Notes: generated by a model from the sequence alone, not told the origin. A stretch of 41,000 nt of DNA from Acidobacteriota bacterium (GCA_022827025.1 JAJDTT010000015.1:1-41000); one strand, 5' to 3'; positions 1 to 13,937 are shown, numbered from the stretch's first letter. A program made the numbers and translations.

Positions 1-2480
1 AGCCGGACCGGCTCGCCGAAGGTCACCGAGACCGGACCCCTCCTGGGCCATCGGCTGCCGGCCGGGAACACCCGGAACAGTCCCTCCACGAAGACCGGAA
101 CCACCGGGACTTCCAGCCGCACGCCCATGAGGCCGATTCCGGGCTGGAAGCGACCGAGGGCGCCGTCGCCAGACCGCCGGCCCTCGGGAAAGACCAGGGG
201 GCAGTGGCCGCGGTCCAGGAGCTCGCCCGTGTAGCGGAGACTGCGCCGGATCCCTCCCATCCTCTGGGGCAGCGGATAGGCGTTGAAGCAGCCGCACGCC
301 AGGACGTACTGGAGGCTGGCGGAAAGCCGCTCTCCCCACGAGAACCCGCGGGGGCGAAAGTGAGGCAGGAACCATTCCTGGACCATGGCCGGGACCACGC
401 GCCGCCGCCAGGCCGGGGGCAGCGCCGCCAGAATCACCGGCGTGTCCAGGTGGCTGACGTGATTGGCGGCGAAGATCACCGGTGGCCGGAGCCGCTCCAG
501 CCGGTCGGCTCCGGTGACCGTCAGGGGCAGCCGGTTGCGAAGGAGCGGAAGCATGAAGCCCTCCCGCAGTCCGGTCCGCGCCCAGCGGACGGGTGCCCGG
601 CGGGTCCAGTAGGGCAGGGCGGTCTGGGGCCGGTCACGGGGAGGGGAAGCTTCTGGGCTCCGTGCCTCCTGCGCCTCTGCGGAACCCGGACCCGCCGCCG
701 GTCCGGTCAGCGTTGCCTCCAGTTCCTGGACCGTGCCGATGCGGGCCAGTCCCTCTTCGTCGAGCTCCAGTCCCCGGCGGTCCTCCAGCCGGGAGAGGAA
801 GTCGACCCGGTCCAGGGAAGACAATCCCAGGTCCTCGTCCAGACGCTGGTCTCCGCGAATCTGCCGCGGGTCGCGGCCAGTGAGCTGGGCCAGGATCGCG
901 CGGGCCGGGGAAACCGTCTCCCGGCGGAGAGTCCCGAGCCCTTCGGCGACCCGCCGGGCCACCTGATGACGCCGGACCTTCCAGGTCGACGGTGTCCTGG
1001 GGAAATCCTCTTCGGGCCAGACCGACCAACTCCTGACTCGCTGGTGGGCTTCCAGGCGGCCGTTGGCAAGACGGATGCTCTCGGCCGGGTCCGAACTCCC
1101 GTCCGCCGGGATCAGAGCCGCGTGCACCACGTCGCCCACCGGGCTGGGGATGGGCACGACCACGCTGTCCCGGATGCCCGGAAGACGGTTCAGGACCGAC
1201 TCCACGTCCTGGGGATGGACGTTGAGGCCGTCGGCCGTCACGATCACGTCCTTCTTGCGGCCCTTGTAGTAGAGCACTCCCGTCTCGTCCAGCTCGCCCA
1301 CGTCGCCGGTTCGAAACCAGCCGCGGTCCAGGATCTCCTGGGTCTCGCTCCTGGCGGTCAGGTACTCGGTGGCGACGCTCTCCCCCCGGACCAGGATCTC
1401 GCCGTCCGGAGCCAGCCGGACCTCCTGCCCGGCCAGTGGGCGTCCCAGGGCGCCGCGCCGGGGCCGGAACGGGTGGTTCACGGCCACCACGGGACTGCTC
1501 TCGGTGAGCCCGTAACCCTGAAGCAGCGCGAAACCCAGCCCGGCCCACCACTCTTCCTGCCGCAGCTCCAGCCGGGCGCCGCCCACGACGATGGCCCAGA
1601 ACTTCCAGCCCAAGGTCCGGTGCACCTGCCGGTACTTCCACCAGCGGACGGCCACCCCAGGCAGCCCGCGTCTCTTCACCGTGCCCGGGGGAATCGTGAC
1701 GCTCTTGCGGACCCGCCGCTCCAGACTGGTCAGGACCCGGGGCACCGAAACCAGGACCGAGACCCGGTGCCGGCGGATGCAGTTCAGGATCGCCGCCGGG
1801 TGGAGTTCGGTGGTGAAGACCACGCCGCCCCCCAGGATGAGGGGAATGAAGAGTCCGGCCGACTGGCCGAACATGTGGCTCAGAGGCAGCAGGTTCAGGA
1901 ACCGGACGGGCTGGAAGGGCCGCGCGTACTTCCGGTAGCGGGCGATCTCGCGGGCGAAGGGCGCCAGGTTGGCGCAGATGTTCCGGTGGCGGTGGATGAC
2001 CCCCTTGGGGGAGCCCGTGGTGCCGGAGGTGAAGACGATCTCCACCGGGTCGTCGGGATCCAGCGGGACCCGGGGGAGCGTCTCGCTCCTGGGTTCGAGT
2101 GCGGCCAGGTCCCGGAACGACAGGCGTTCCACGCGGGTCTCCGGTCTGACCTCCCGGCCGTGAACCAGCAGGCGCGCCTGGACCTTGGCCTGAATCCGCT
2201 CCACCAGCGCAGAACTGGAGGCGGGATCCACCGGGACGACCTGCACTCCCTGGGAGACGCAACTCCAGAAAACGGCGACCCACTCCGGTCCATTCTCTCC
2301 CCAGAGCAGGAGCCGGTCTCCCTTCCGGATGCCCCTCTCCCTGAGATGACAGGCAAAGGTGATGATCCGGCGCCACAACTCGGGGTAGGAGAGGATGCGG
2401 GTGCGAAGGCCATCGTCGAAACGAACCGCTTCACCGGCCTGCCCCTGTAGATGGGGGATCAGGTCGAGAAGGGTCCGCAT
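1..2480 (-). CDS. AMP-ligase / ACP / PlsC acyltransferase fusion (3' end cut by window edge)
   Basis: About 826 residues lie in the window, starting at an ATG at 2480; the C-terminus is beyond base 1. Residues ~1-500 are an acyl-adenylate-forming ligase: the P-loop TSGTTGSPKG is near residue 150, followed by a GYGLTES block, a WFRTGDVG block and a C-terminal PRTPSTWKVRR. Residues ~510-590 read as an acyl-carrier domain with LGLSSLDRVDF, whose serine would take phosphopantetheine. From ~630 a PlsC/LPLAT acyltransferase follows, with NHVSHLD (HX4D box) and FPEGRRSG. Known family roles suggest that it activates a fatty acid, holds it on its own ACP and transfers it to a lysophospholipid or other acceptor at the membrane. 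Domain order is the reverse of E. coli Aas (acyltransferase first). No clear Shine-Dalgarno precedes the ATG. It lies 62 bases after a secreted hypothetical gene on the same strand. Substrate unknown. Confidence 0.9.
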   Translation of the reverse strand, partial: MRTLLDLIPHLQGQAGEAVRFDDGLRTRILSYPELWRRIITFACHLRERGIRKGDRLLLWGENGPEWVAVFWSCVSQGVQVVPVDPASSSALVERIQAKVQARLLVHGREVRPETRVERLSFRDLAALEPRSETLPRVPLDPDDPVEIVFTSGTTGSPKGVIHRHRNICANLAPFAREIARYRKYARPFQPVRFLNLLPLSHMFGQSAGLFIPLILGGGVVFTTELHPAAILNCIRRHRVSVLVSVPRVLTSLERRVRKSVTIPPGTVKRRGLPGVAVRWWKYRQVHRTLGWKFWAIVVGGARLELRQEEWWAGLGFALLQGYGLTESSPVVAVNHPFRPRRGALGRPLAGQEVRLAPDGEILVRGESVATEYLTARSETQEILDRGWFRTGDVGELDETGVLYYKGRKKDVIVTADGLNVHPQDVESVLNRLPGIRDSVVVPIPSPVGDVVHAALIPADGSSDPAESIRLANGRLEAHQRVRSWSVWPEEDFPRTPSTWKVRRHQVARRVAEGLGTLRRETVSPARAILAQLTGRDPRQIRGDQRLDEDLGLSSLDRVDFLSRLEDRRGLELDEEGLARIGTVQELEATLTGPAAGPGSAEAQEARSPEASPPRDRPQTALPYWTRRAPVRWARTGLREGFMLPLLRNRLPLTVTGADRLERLRPPVIFAANHVSHLDTPVILAALPPAWRRRVVPAMVQEWFLPHFRPRGFSWGERLSASLQYVLACGCFNAYPLPQRMGGIRRSLRYTGELLDRGHCPLVFPEGRRSGDGALGRFQPGIGLMGVRLEVPVVPVFVEGLFRVFPAGSRWPRRGPVSVTFGEPVR

Positions 2481-2542
2481 CGATGGAAATTCAGGAACTC
2501 AAGATAAATGGGGCCGGGCGGCCGATGGGGGATGGAATCGGC

Positions 2543-3040
2543 TCACCACATGGACTGATCCATCTCCACGCCGTCTTCCAGGTACCACAGGCCGCCACCG
2601 TAGTCGCGCGAGATGAGCAGGTAGACCTTGGTGATTTCCTTGGCGTCGGCCCGGGCGATCATCACCCGGAGGGTGAGCCGCTCCCCCGCATCGGGCAGGT
2701 TGGCGCCCTCCAGATTCCAGCCGCGGACAGAGATCTCCGGCACGCTCCACCACGTGTCGGTGTGACCTTGGACGAAATCCATCATCGGGATGGGCACGTC
2801 TTCCGAGCCCTTGACCAATTGCAGCCGGGCCTTGACCTGGCCTTTCGCGGCGCCGAACCCGAGCCGGTAGGAGTTGCCGGACGAGAACCCGGTGAGGTCG
2901 ACGGAGAGGATGATGTCATCGACCGTCGTCCTGATGACCGGAGACGACATTTCGACGCGGTCCTGGCCCAAGACCGGAAATGTCAGAAACATGACCAACA
3001 AAACGAACAGGGCCGCTCTCGGCATCTTCATCCCCTTCAT
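2543..3040 (-). CDS. secreted hypothetical protein, ~165 aa
   Basis: I do not recognise a family. The reading frame is open to 3244, but the ATG at 3040 is preferred because it begins MKGMKMPRAALFVLLVMFL followed by FPVLGQD, a good signal peptide with cleavage after the Gly/Gln. ATGs at 3031 and 3025 would give nearly the same product. The mature part is about 140 residues, beta-rich by eye, with many alternating hydrophobics and Trp-Trp/Trp-Tyr pairs and no cysteines. It ends just upstream of the ligase/acyltransferase gene on the same strand, so the two may be co-transcribed and this may be an exported partner, but that is only positional. Confidence 0.65.
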   Translation of the reverse strand: MKGMKMPRAALFVLLVMFLTFPVLGQDRVEMSSPVIRTTVDDIILSVDLTGFSSGNSYRLGFGAAKGQVKARLQLVKGSEDVPIPMMDFVQGHTDTWWSVPEISVRGWNLEGANLPDAGERLTLRVMIARADAKEITKVYLLISRDYGGGLWYLEDGVEMDQSMW

Positions 3041-3143
3041 TACAGTCGCTTGACGAACCTTAATTTCCGGCATCATAACACCAAGAGGAAAAATGAGGAA
3101 ACAGGAAAGAGAAAAGAGAAAAAGCGGGAGTTCGTGGAATATC

Positions 3144-3162
3144 GGGCGGAATGGTTCCGCCC
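3144..3162. repeat. perfect 8-bp inverted repeat in a divergent intergenic region
   Basis: GGGCGGAA and TTCCGCCC are separated by 3 bases. The stem lies in the 242-bp gap between the secreted hypothetical gene (minus) and the quinone reductase gene (plus). A T-rich run (3171-3187) follows on the plus strand, and a polypurine stretch (about 3086-3130) precedes it. It could be a terminator-like or operator site; no gene reads into it on the plus strand. A TATACT box (3194-3199) just downstream could be the -10 of the quinone reductase gene, although its -35 is poor. Confidence 0.5.
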
Positions 3163-3282
3163 CGGCACTCTTTTTTCTTTTCTCCCCTAAAGCTATACTC
3201 CGCGCCAAAACAAGGATCGGATTCTGAGACGAAGTTGTCTTCATACATCGCCTGAATCCGGGCCGTTGACTGGGATCAGCCT

Positions 3283-4254
3283 ATGAAAGCCATCCGTGTG
3301 AACGAAAACGGGGGGCCCGAAGTCCTCCGGTACGAAGAGACGCCCGAACCGCAAACCGGTCCGGCCCAGGCGCTGGTGGAGTTGGAAGTCGCCGGGATCA
3401 ACTACATCGACACCTACCATCGGTACGGCCTTTATCCCGTGCCCGTACCCTTCACTCCCGGCGTCGAAGGCGCCGGGACGGTGCTCGAAGTGGGATCCCA
3501 AGTGGAGGGGGTCCGCCCCGGCGATCGTGTCTCCTACGCCATGACCCTGGGCTCGTATGCCCAACGGGCGGCGGTGGACGCGTCGAAGCTGGTGCTCCTG
3601 CCCGACGAAATGGACGCTTCCGTCGCGGCCACCCTCATGGTGCAGGGACTCACGGCCCACTATCTGGCCCACGGGTCCTACCCTTTGGGCGAGGGAGACA
3701 CGGCCCTGGTCCACGCCGCCGCCGGCGGCGTCGGCCTGCTTCTGGTGCAGATCGCCAAACGGCTGGGGGCCTCCGTCATCGGGACGGTCTCGACCGAAGC
3801 CAAGGCGGAACTGGCCCGGGAGGCGGGCGCCGACCATGTCATCCTCTATACGGAGCAGGATTTCCAGGTCGAGGTGGAACGACTGACCGGCGGGACCGGA
3901 GTGAACGTGGTCTACGACTCGGTGGCCAAGACCACCTTCGAGCGGAGCCTGAACTGCCTGCGGCCCAGGGGCTACCTGGTCCTCTTCGGCCAGTCCAGCG
4001 GGCCCATAGGCCCCTTCGATCCCCAGATCCTGAATCAGAAGGGCTCCCTTTTCCTGACGCGTCCCAGCCTGAATCACTACGCCCTCACCCGCGAAGAGCT
4101 GATGGGCCGCGCCGACGACCTGTTCCGGTGGTACGCTGAAGGAGGCCTGAAGGTGCGCATCGGTTCGACCTACCCCTTGGCGGAGGCCGAGGCGGCGCAC
4201 CGGGCGCTGGAGGGAAGGAAGACCACAGGCAAAGTTCTTCTGCTGACTTCCTGA
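3283..4254 (+). CDS. NAD(P)H:quinone oxidoreductase, zeta-crystallin type
   Basis: This 323-residue protein is a zinc-free medium-chain dehydrogenase of the quinone reductase (QOR) family, the usual length. It shows the GroES-like N-terminal half ([19 protein letters not shown], then a [14 protein letters not shown] block) and the Rossmann dinucleotide motif [13 protein letters not shown] at about residues 144-156. The structural zinc cysteine cluster is absent, as expected for QOR. Family members reduce quinones or enals with NADPH in the cytosol. The start ATG is the first residue of the conserved N-terminus. A polysaccharide deacetylase gene follows after 25 bases and is probably co-transcribed, with no obvious functional link. 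Confidence 0.92.
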   Translation: MKAIRVNENGGPEVLRYEETPEPQTGPAQALVELEVAGINYIDTYHRYGLYPVPVPFTPGVEGAGTVLEVGSQVEGVRPGDRVSYAMTLGSYAQRAAVDASKLVLLPDEMDASVAATLMVQGLTAHYLAHGSYPLGEGDTALVHAAAGGVGLLLVQIAKRLGASVIGTVSTEAKAELAREAGADHVILYTEQDFQVEVERLTGGTGVNVVYDSVAKTTFERSLNCLRPRGYLVLFGQSSGPIGPFDPQILNQKGSLFLTRPSLNHYALTREELMGRADDLFRWYAEGGLKVRIGSTYPLAEAEAAHRALEGRKTTGKVLLLTS

Positions 4255-4279
4255 CCTCCGGAATGGAGGAACAAGGAAT

Positions 4280-5215
4280 ATGAGGCGACTCGGCCGGCGA
4301 ATCGGTTTGCCGCTCCTACTTTTCTTTCTATTGCCGGTTCCCGGACTTGCCGAGCCGGATCGAAAAATCGCTCTGACCTTCGACGATCTCCCGGTCTTGG
4401 GACCCTTGGGCTACTGGCGGCCCCGGGAAATCAGCAACATGATTCTGCGCACTCTGAAGGCGCAGGACATTCCCGCCGCCGGCTTCGTGGTGGAGGAGCG
4501 GATCCAGGACGATCTGGCCACCTTCGTCGTGCTGGAGGACTGGGCGGACGCGGGGCACATCGTGGGCAACAACACCTTCGCCCACGTCGATCTTCACCAG
4601 TTGAAGGCCAACGAGTTCCTGGAGCACGTGGGCGACGGCCAGAAGTACCTGAAGCTGCTCAGCCGTAGCCGGAGGGGGTTCAAATACCGCTACCTGCGGT
4701 TTCCCTACCTCCACCAGGGGGACAACGAAAAGAAGAAGAACCGGGTGGCCAAGGCCCTCTACCGGGCCGGTTATGAGATTGCCCCGGTCACCATCAAGAC
4801 CGGAGGCCGCCGGTTCAACCGGATCTTTCTCGACGTCGAGAACGACGACCATGTCAGGGAGAGGCTCAAGGCCATCTACCTGACGCACGTGGGCGAGGCG
4901 GTCGATTACGGCGAGGCCCAGTCCCAGGCCGTGTTCGGCCGGAACATCCCCCACATCCTCTGGCTCCACTGCGCCATCGCCACCGCCAGTTTCCTGGAGG
5001 ACACGATTCAGATGCTCCGGGAACGGGGGTATTCCTTCATCTCCATGGCGGAAGCCCTGGAAGACCCGGCCTTCAAGACTCCCGAGACCTACGCGGGACC
5101 CCTGGGGCTGAGCTTCATCGACCGGGTGGCCGCCACCCGAGGACTCCCCTACGACGCCGACCACGGCGAGATCCGAGTGAGTTGGATCGAGGACCGGCTC
5201 CAGCAGGAGCCTTGA
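4280..5215 (+). CDS. secreted polysaccharide deacetylase (NodB-type, CE4)
   Basis: The protein has 311 residues. Residues 1-24 are a signal peptide (basic RRLGRR, then a Leu/Phe core ending PGLA). The NodB homology domain follows: motif 1 is TFDD at 33-36 with its catalytic and metal aspartates, and motif 2 is AHVDLH with metal histidines 102 and 106. The RFPYLHQGD segment around residue 140 corresponds to motif 3. Known relatives remove acetyl groups from N-acetylglucosamine or similar sugars of peptidoglycan or exopolysaccharide, using a divalent metal outside the inner membrane. A GGAGG/AAGGA ribosome site lies just before the ATG. It is convergent with the aldolase gene that ends at 5264. 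Exact substrate unknown. Confidence 0.88.
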   Translation: MRRLGRRIGLPLLLFFLLPVPGLAEPDRKIALTFDDLPVLGPLGYWRPREISNMILRTLKAQDIPAAGFVVEERIQDDLATFVVLEDWADAGHIVGNNTFAHVDLHQLKANEFLEHVGDGQKYLKLLSRSRRGFKYRYLRFPYLHQGDNEKKKNRVAKALYRAGYEIAPVTIKTGGRRFNRIFLDVENDDHVRERLKAIYLTHVGEAVDYGEAQSQAVFGRNIPHILWLHCAIATASFLEDTIQMLRERGYSFISMAEALEDPAFKTPETYAGPLGLSFIDRVAATRGLPYDADHGEIRVSWIEDRLQQEP

Positions 5216-5263
5216 CCCAAGACGCAAATCCTGGTCGAGATTCGCGGAAGCCGGCGCCGGACC

Positions 5264-6157
5264 TCAACTGCGCCGGTCCAGTCCCAGTTCGGTCATCCGG
5301 CCCACGACCAGGTCCGTGTCCTGGCGGGTCAGCGGGCGGATCGGCCGCCGGACCTCTCCCACCTCGAATCCCAGGTGCCGCAGCAGCACCTTGGCCGCGG
5401 AGAGGGTGGAGCCGCTGATCCCCAGCAGGACGTCGATCATGGCGCAGGCCTTCCATTGCAGTTCCCGGGCCCGGCGCAGGTCGCCCGCGCGGAAGGCCTT
5501 GTAGATTCCGACGAAGAGCTGCGGCATGAAGTTGTAGGTCAGGCCGATCCCTCCGTTGGCCCCCATGACCAGGCCGGACAGGAAGACCTCGTCATTCCCG
5601 GAATAGACCAGCAGGTCCGATCCCAGCAGGCCGATCTGCCGCATCAGGAAGTGGTTGTAGTCGCTGAACTTGATCCCCTTGACCGTGGGCAGCCGGAGCA
5701 GTTCGGTCATGAGGCCCACGGTCATCCGGGAATGGGTGGCCGCGGGAATGTGATAGACGATGAGGGGCAGAGGCGTCGCCGAGGCGATGGCCGTGTAGTG
5801 CCCCACGATGGATGCCGGATCGGTGCCGTAGTAGATGGGCGGGATGGCGCTGACGGCGTCGGCGCCCGCCGCGGAGGCGTGACGGGCCAGATCGACGGCC
5901 GCCCGGGTGGAAACGTGCCCCACGTGGACGATGACGGGAACTCTCCCGCCGGCGGCCCGGACGGTCGCTTCGGTGAGTTCCTTGCGTTGATCCTGCGTCA
6001 GCAACAGGCCTTCTCCGGTGCCGCCGGCGATGTAGAACCCGTCGACCCCGGCCTCCAGGTGCCACTCCATCAGGTCCCGCAGGGCTCCCGTCCGGATGTT
6101 TCCGCGGTCGTCCACGGGAGTGACCAGCGCCGGATAAACTCCCTGAAATCGCTTCAC
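5264..6157 (-). CDS. dihydrodipicolinate synthase / N-acetylneuraminate lyase family aldolase
   Basis: The product has 297 residues, typical for this class I aldolase family. I chose the GTG at 6157 because AGGAG lies just upstream and the family start (KRFQGVYPALVTP) begins there, although the frame is open further up. Visible motifs are GGTGEG at 45-50 (pyruvate carboxylate binding), Tyr135 in IVYHIP and the Schiff-base Lys163 in VKGIKFSDY. The family condenses or cleaves pyruvate with an aldehyde in the cytosol. The biosynthetic dapA role is not assured: sequence around Lys163 and the neighbouring LysR gene, transcribed divergently, favour a catabolic sugar-acid or sialate-type lyase. The substrate cannot be read from sequence. 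Confidence 0.88.
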   Translation of the reverse strand: MKRFQGVYPALVTPVDDRGNIRTGALRDLMEWHLEAGVDGFYIAGGTGEGLLLTQDQRKELTEATVRAAGGRVPVIVHVGHVSTRAAVDLARHASAAGADAVSAIPPIYYGTDPASIVGHYTAIASATPLPLIVYHIPAATHSRMTVGLMTELLRLPTVKGIKFSDYNHFLMRQIGLLGSDLLVYSGNDEVFLSGLVMGANGGIGLTYNFMPQLFVGIYKAFRAGDLRRARELQWKACAMIDVLLGISGSTLSAAKVLLRHLGFEVGEVRRPIRPLTRQDTDLVVGRMTELGLDRRS

Positions 6158-6374
6158 TTTCGGATCTCCTCTCAAGAGCAGACAGCCACGAATCCCACGC
6201 GCTGCCGGTTGTAGTGCCAGGTCATGAGGCCGTTCGGGTCCGGCAGGTCCGCGCCGGAGTCGGGCTCGCTCCCGACCGGCAAGATGATACGCGCGGGAGG
6301 GCATCCGGTAAACGGGTGCTCCGCATTTCTCGTTGCCCTTCCGCAGCTACGGCACGGTCGGGACAGGGTTTGAG

Positions 6375-6398
6375 TAGTTATTCATTTATCTAATACTA
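6375..6398. promoter_or_regulatory. imperfect AT-rich dyad, candidate LysR operator
   Basis: TAGTTATT and TAATACTA face each other across 8 bases, in an AT-rich island just upstream of the lysR -35 box and in the aldolase/lysR divergent gap. LysR regulators commonly bind imperfect T-N11-A dyads in such gaps and repress their own gene. The assignment rests only on position and base composition. Confidence 0.4.
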
Positions 6399-6400
6399 GA

Positions 6401-6428
6401 TTGACGCCGTATAAGAATTGTGTATACT
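6401..6428 (+). promoter_or_regulatory. sigma70-like promoter of lysR
   Basis: TTGACG at 6401-6406 and TATACT at 6423-6428 are 16 bases apart. The expected transcription start is about 6434-6436, only some 5-7 bases before the ATG at 6441, so the mRNA would be nearly leaderless. That fits the absence of a Shine-Dalgarno. Confidence 0.65.
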
Positions 6429-6440
6429 ACGCCCAAATCC

Positions 6441-7435
6441 ATGCGTATTGAGTGCCTGAAATTGTTTTGTGACGTGGTGCGCCTTCGCAGCTTTTCTCAG
6501 GCTGCGCGCCTCAACGGACTTTCACAGTCCGCCGCCAGCCAGGCCATGCTGCAGTTGGAGAGGACCCTGGGTGTCAACCTGATCGACCGTTCGACCCGGC
6601 CGCTGCAGACCACGGAGCTGGGCAAGGTCTATTACCGGGGCTGCAAGAAGATGCTCGACGAGTACACGGACCTCGAGGCGTCCATTCGCCAGGAGGGGGA
6701 GCGGATGGAGGTCTCGGTGCAGGTGGCGGCCATCTACTCCGTGGGACTCAGGGACATGGGGCAGTACGTGGAGCGCATTCGGAAGAGCTACCGGAACGCG
6801 GAGGTCCACATCGACTACCTGCATCCGGACCGCGTCTATCGGCGGGTTGTGGAAGGGACGGCGGACCTGGGACTGGTCTCGTTTCCCAGGAACACCCGGG
6901 AGCTCACGACTCGTCCCTGGAGGGACGAGCCCATGGTGCTGGTCTGTCCCCCGGAACACCGCCTGTCCAGTCTGACCCGGGTTCACCCCAAGGACCTTGC
7001 CAAGGAGAGTTACATCGGTTTCGAGAAAGGGCTGGTGATTCGGCGCGAGGTCGATCGTTTCCTGCGGGAGCAGGGAGTGGCCGTGAACGTGGTGCTGGAG
7101 TTCGACAACATCGAGAACATCAAGGAAGCCGTGGAAGTGGGGGCCGGCGTGGCCCTGCTGCCCGAGCCCACGTTGCTGCGGGAGGTCCGGTCGGGAACGC
7201 TCGCCGCGGTGCCTCTGGTCGAGCCCGGCATGGTCCGGCCCCTGGGTGTCATCATTCGGCGCCACGCCCGTTTGAGCCTGGCCGCCCACCGGTTCATGGA
7301 ACTCCTGAAAAACTCGGGGAACCACAACGGCAAGGACCGCTCCGCGAGGCTGACCGGCGGCCAGACACTTCCCGCACCGGGTCAGCGGCGCGCACCCCGG
7401 GGCCGTTCCACCGGGGTCCGCACAGGGGGAGCGTC

Positions 7436-7439
<4 letters not shown>
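6441..7439 (+). CDS. LysR-family transcriptional regulator heading the glutamate synthase operon
   Basis: The product has 332 residues from the ATG at 6441; a GTG at 6420 would add seven residues but lies on top of the promoter -10 box. Residues ~1-65 form the winged HTH ([19 protein letters not shown], then a [18 protein letters not shown] helix). The rest is the periplasmic-binding-protein-like effector domain typical of LysR. A basic Gly/Arg-rich tail of about 35 residues after NSGNHNGKD is unusual and probably disordered. The stop overlaps the gltB GTG start (GTGA), so regulator and enzyme are translationally coupled. By analogy with GltC of Bacillus it may control glutamate synthase; the divergent aldolase gene is a second likely target. 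The effector is unknown. Confidence 0.9.
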
Positions 7440-12034
<4,595 letters not shown>

Positions 12035-12069
12035 TGTCTCCCGGACAGGAAGGATGAAGAGGACGCCAG

Positions 12070-13551
12070 ATGGGTAAGCCCACCGGCTTCATGGAATATG
12101 AGCGGGAGCCGCTTCCGGTCCTGACTCCAGGCGAGCGGATCGGAACCTGGCAAGAGTTCCACGAGCATCTGCCCGATTCCTCGCTGAAGCGCCAGGGAGC
12201 CCGCTGCATGGACTGCGGCGTCCCCTTCTGCCACACCGGGGAGGTGATGGGCGGGATGGCCACCGGCTGCCCTATCCACAACCTGATCCCGGAGTGGAAC
12301 GATCTCGTCTACCGGGGGCTCTGGCGGGAGGCCCTGGAGCGCCTCCACAAGACCAACAACTTCCCCGAGTTCACGGGACGCGTCTGTCCTGCTCCGTGCG
12401 AGGGCTCCTGCGTCCTGGGCATCATCGAGCCGCCGGTCACCATCAAGAGCATCGAGTGCTCCATCGTCGACCGGGGATTCGAGGAGGGTTGGATCGTCCC
12501 GCGGCCGCCGTCCCGCCCGACCGGCAAGAAGGTCGCCGTCGTGGGTTCGGGCCCGGCCGGTCTGGCCTGCGCCGACCAGCTCAACCAGGCCGGGCACGAG
12601 GTCACCGTCCTGGAGCGGGCGGACCGGATCGGAGGACTCCTCACCTACGGCATCCCGGCCATGAAGCTGGACAAGGAAGTGGTGTGGCGCCGGGTCGAGC
12701 TCCTGGCGGCGGAGGGCGTCCGCTTCCTCACCGGGATGGACGTGGGCGGAAACTACCCGGCCTCCCGGCTGCAAGGCGATTTCGACGCGGCCGTCCTCTG
12801 TTGCGGCGCCACCAAGCCCCGGGACCTGCCGGTGGAGGGGCGCCATCTGGACGGCGTCCACTTCGCCATGGACTACCTGCACGCCAACACCCAGAGCCTG
12901 CTGGACAGCAATCTCCAGGACGGAGAGTACATTTCGGCCCGGGACAAGGATGTCATCGTCATCGGCGGAGGAGACACGGGCACCGACTGCGTCGGGACCG
13001 CCCTGCGCCACGGCTGCCGCAGCCTGGTCCAGTTCGAGATCCTTTCCCGGCCCCCCGACAGCCGGGCGCCGGACAACCCCTGGCCCCAGTGGCCGCGGAT
13101 CTACCGCATGGACTACGGGCAGGAGGAGGCCGCCGCCCTCTTCGGAGCCGACCCCCGCCGCTTCTCCATCATGACCGTCAAGATGGTGGGCGACGCCTCA
13201 GGCCGCCTGCAGGAGGTCCACACCGTGGGGATCCGGTGGTCGCGGAACGGCTCGAGGCCGTCGTTCGAACGGATTCCGGGAACCGAGCGGGTGTGGCCCG
13301 CCCAACTGGTCCTGCTGGCCATGGGATTCCTGGGACCCGAGGACCGGCTCCCCGATCAACTGGGCCTGGAACGTGACCCGCGCTCCAATATCAAGGCCGA
13401 CACCAGCGACTACGCCACCACCGTGCCGGGCATCTTCGCCGCCGGCGACGTCCGCAGAGGACAGAGCCTGGTGGTCTGGGCCATCCGGGAGGGCCGCGAA
13501 GCCGCCCGGGAATGCGACCGCTTCCTCATGGGGTCGACGCGCTTGCCGTGA
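12070..13551 (+). CDS. gltD: glutamate synthase small subunit
   Basis: The product has 493 residues, the usual size. The N-terminal iron-sulfur region has Cys46, 49, 54 and 67 (CMDCGVPFC, then [14 protein letters not shown]) and a second set in [10 protein letters not shown]. The FAD-binding motif [16 protein letters not shown] is near residue 157, and the NADPH motif [15 protein letters not shown] is near 297. It oxidises NADPH and passes electrons through FAD and the 4Fe-4S clusters to GltB. Purine-rich ribosome sites (AGGAAGGA, AAGAGGA) lie in the 35-base gap after gltB. The gene is convergent with a tiny membrane protein gene. Confidence 0.98.
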   Translation: MGKPTGFMEYEREPLPVLTPGERIGTWQEFHEHLPDSSLKRQGARCMDCGVPFCHTGEVMGGMATGCPIHNLIPEWNDLVYRGLWREALERLHKTNNFPEFTGRVCPAPCEGSCVLGIIEPPVTIKSIECSIVDRGFEEGWIVPRPPSRPTGKKVAVVGSGPAGLACADQLNQAGHEVTVLERADRIGGLLTYGIPAMKLDKEVVWRRVELLAAEGVRFLTGMDVGGNYPASRLQGDFDAAVLCCGATKPRDLPVEGRHLDGVHFAMDYLHANTQSLLDSNLQDGEYISARDKDVIVIGGGDTGTDCVGTALRHGCRSLVQFEILSRPPDSRAPDNPWPQWPRIYRMDYGQEEAAALFGADPRRFSIMTVKMVGDASGRLQEVHTVGIRWSRNGSRPSFERIPGTERVWPAQLVLLAMGFLGPEDRLPDQLGLERDPRSNIKADTSDYATTVPGIFAAGDVRRGQSLVVWAIREGREAARECDRFLMGSTRLP

Positions 13552-13578
13552 TTTCAGGAATCGGAGTCCCCGTCGTTC

Positions 13579-13749
13579 CTACTCGATCAGATCTTTCAGA
13601 GACTTCAGAGCCAGGGCCGCCCCTCCCAGCGCCAACACCAGGCCGATCAATCCGAAGAGCAGTAGTACGATGATCTTGAGACCGTCGAATCCTTCGAATA
13701 CGACGACCAGGCCGATCAGCAGTGCGACGACGATGAGGAATTTCTTCAT
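13579..13749 (-). CDS. small hydrophobic membrane protein, 56 aa
   Basis: The frame reads MKKFLIVVALLIGLVVVF, a short EGFDGLK turn, a second hydrophobic run rich in Leu/Ile/Gly and the tail LKSLKDLIE. This makes two closely spaced membrane helices with a short loop. A good ribosome site (GAGGAAG) lies a few bases before the ATG at 13749. The ATG overlaps the stop of another possible short reading frame upstream (ATGA), which suggests coupling. No family is recognised. It sits at the end of the aminotransferase/PIG-L gene group on the same strand, about 190 bases after it. Confidence 0.6.
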   Translation of the reverse strand: MKKFLIVVALLIGLVVVFEGFDGLKIIVLLLFGLIGLVLALGGAALALKSLKDLIE

Positions 13750-13898
13750 GTGTCTTCCTCGTCTCGATTGGAAACGAGGGGATACGTGGTCTTGACCAGA
13801 TCATACAGCAGGCAGCTTGAGACCAGAATGGTCTCCGGCGCAGCTTTCCTGTGATTTCGGTACCGCTCCTTGCACACTTCATCCAGGAGGCTGTCCAA
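13746..13898 (-). CDS. possible small protein, ~50 aa, coupled to the next gene
   Basis: From a TTG at 13898 the frame encodes a charged, soluble-looking peptide (LDSLLDEVCKERYRNHRK, later YDLVKTTYPLVSN) and ends in TGA overlapping the ATG of the 56-aa membrane protein. The composition looks protein-like and the ATGA overlap is typical of coupled genes. However, no ATG and no clear ribosome site support the start, and the open frame actually begins earlier, at the end of the PIG-L gene. It could be a decayed or leader reading frame. Confidence 0.33.
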   Translation of the reverse strand: MDSLLDEVCKERYRNHRKAAPETILVSSCLLYDLVKTTYPLVSNRDEEDT

Positions 13899-13937
13899 GC
13901 ATAGACGGTTTTCGGAGATGACTTCCCAACGCCCGGA

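Noticed and set aside
204-2450. Plus-strand 748-codon frame opposite the ligase/acyltransferase gene
   Set aside because: Minus strand encodes clear ligase and acyltransferase motifs; the plus frame has shadow-type composition with no family signal.
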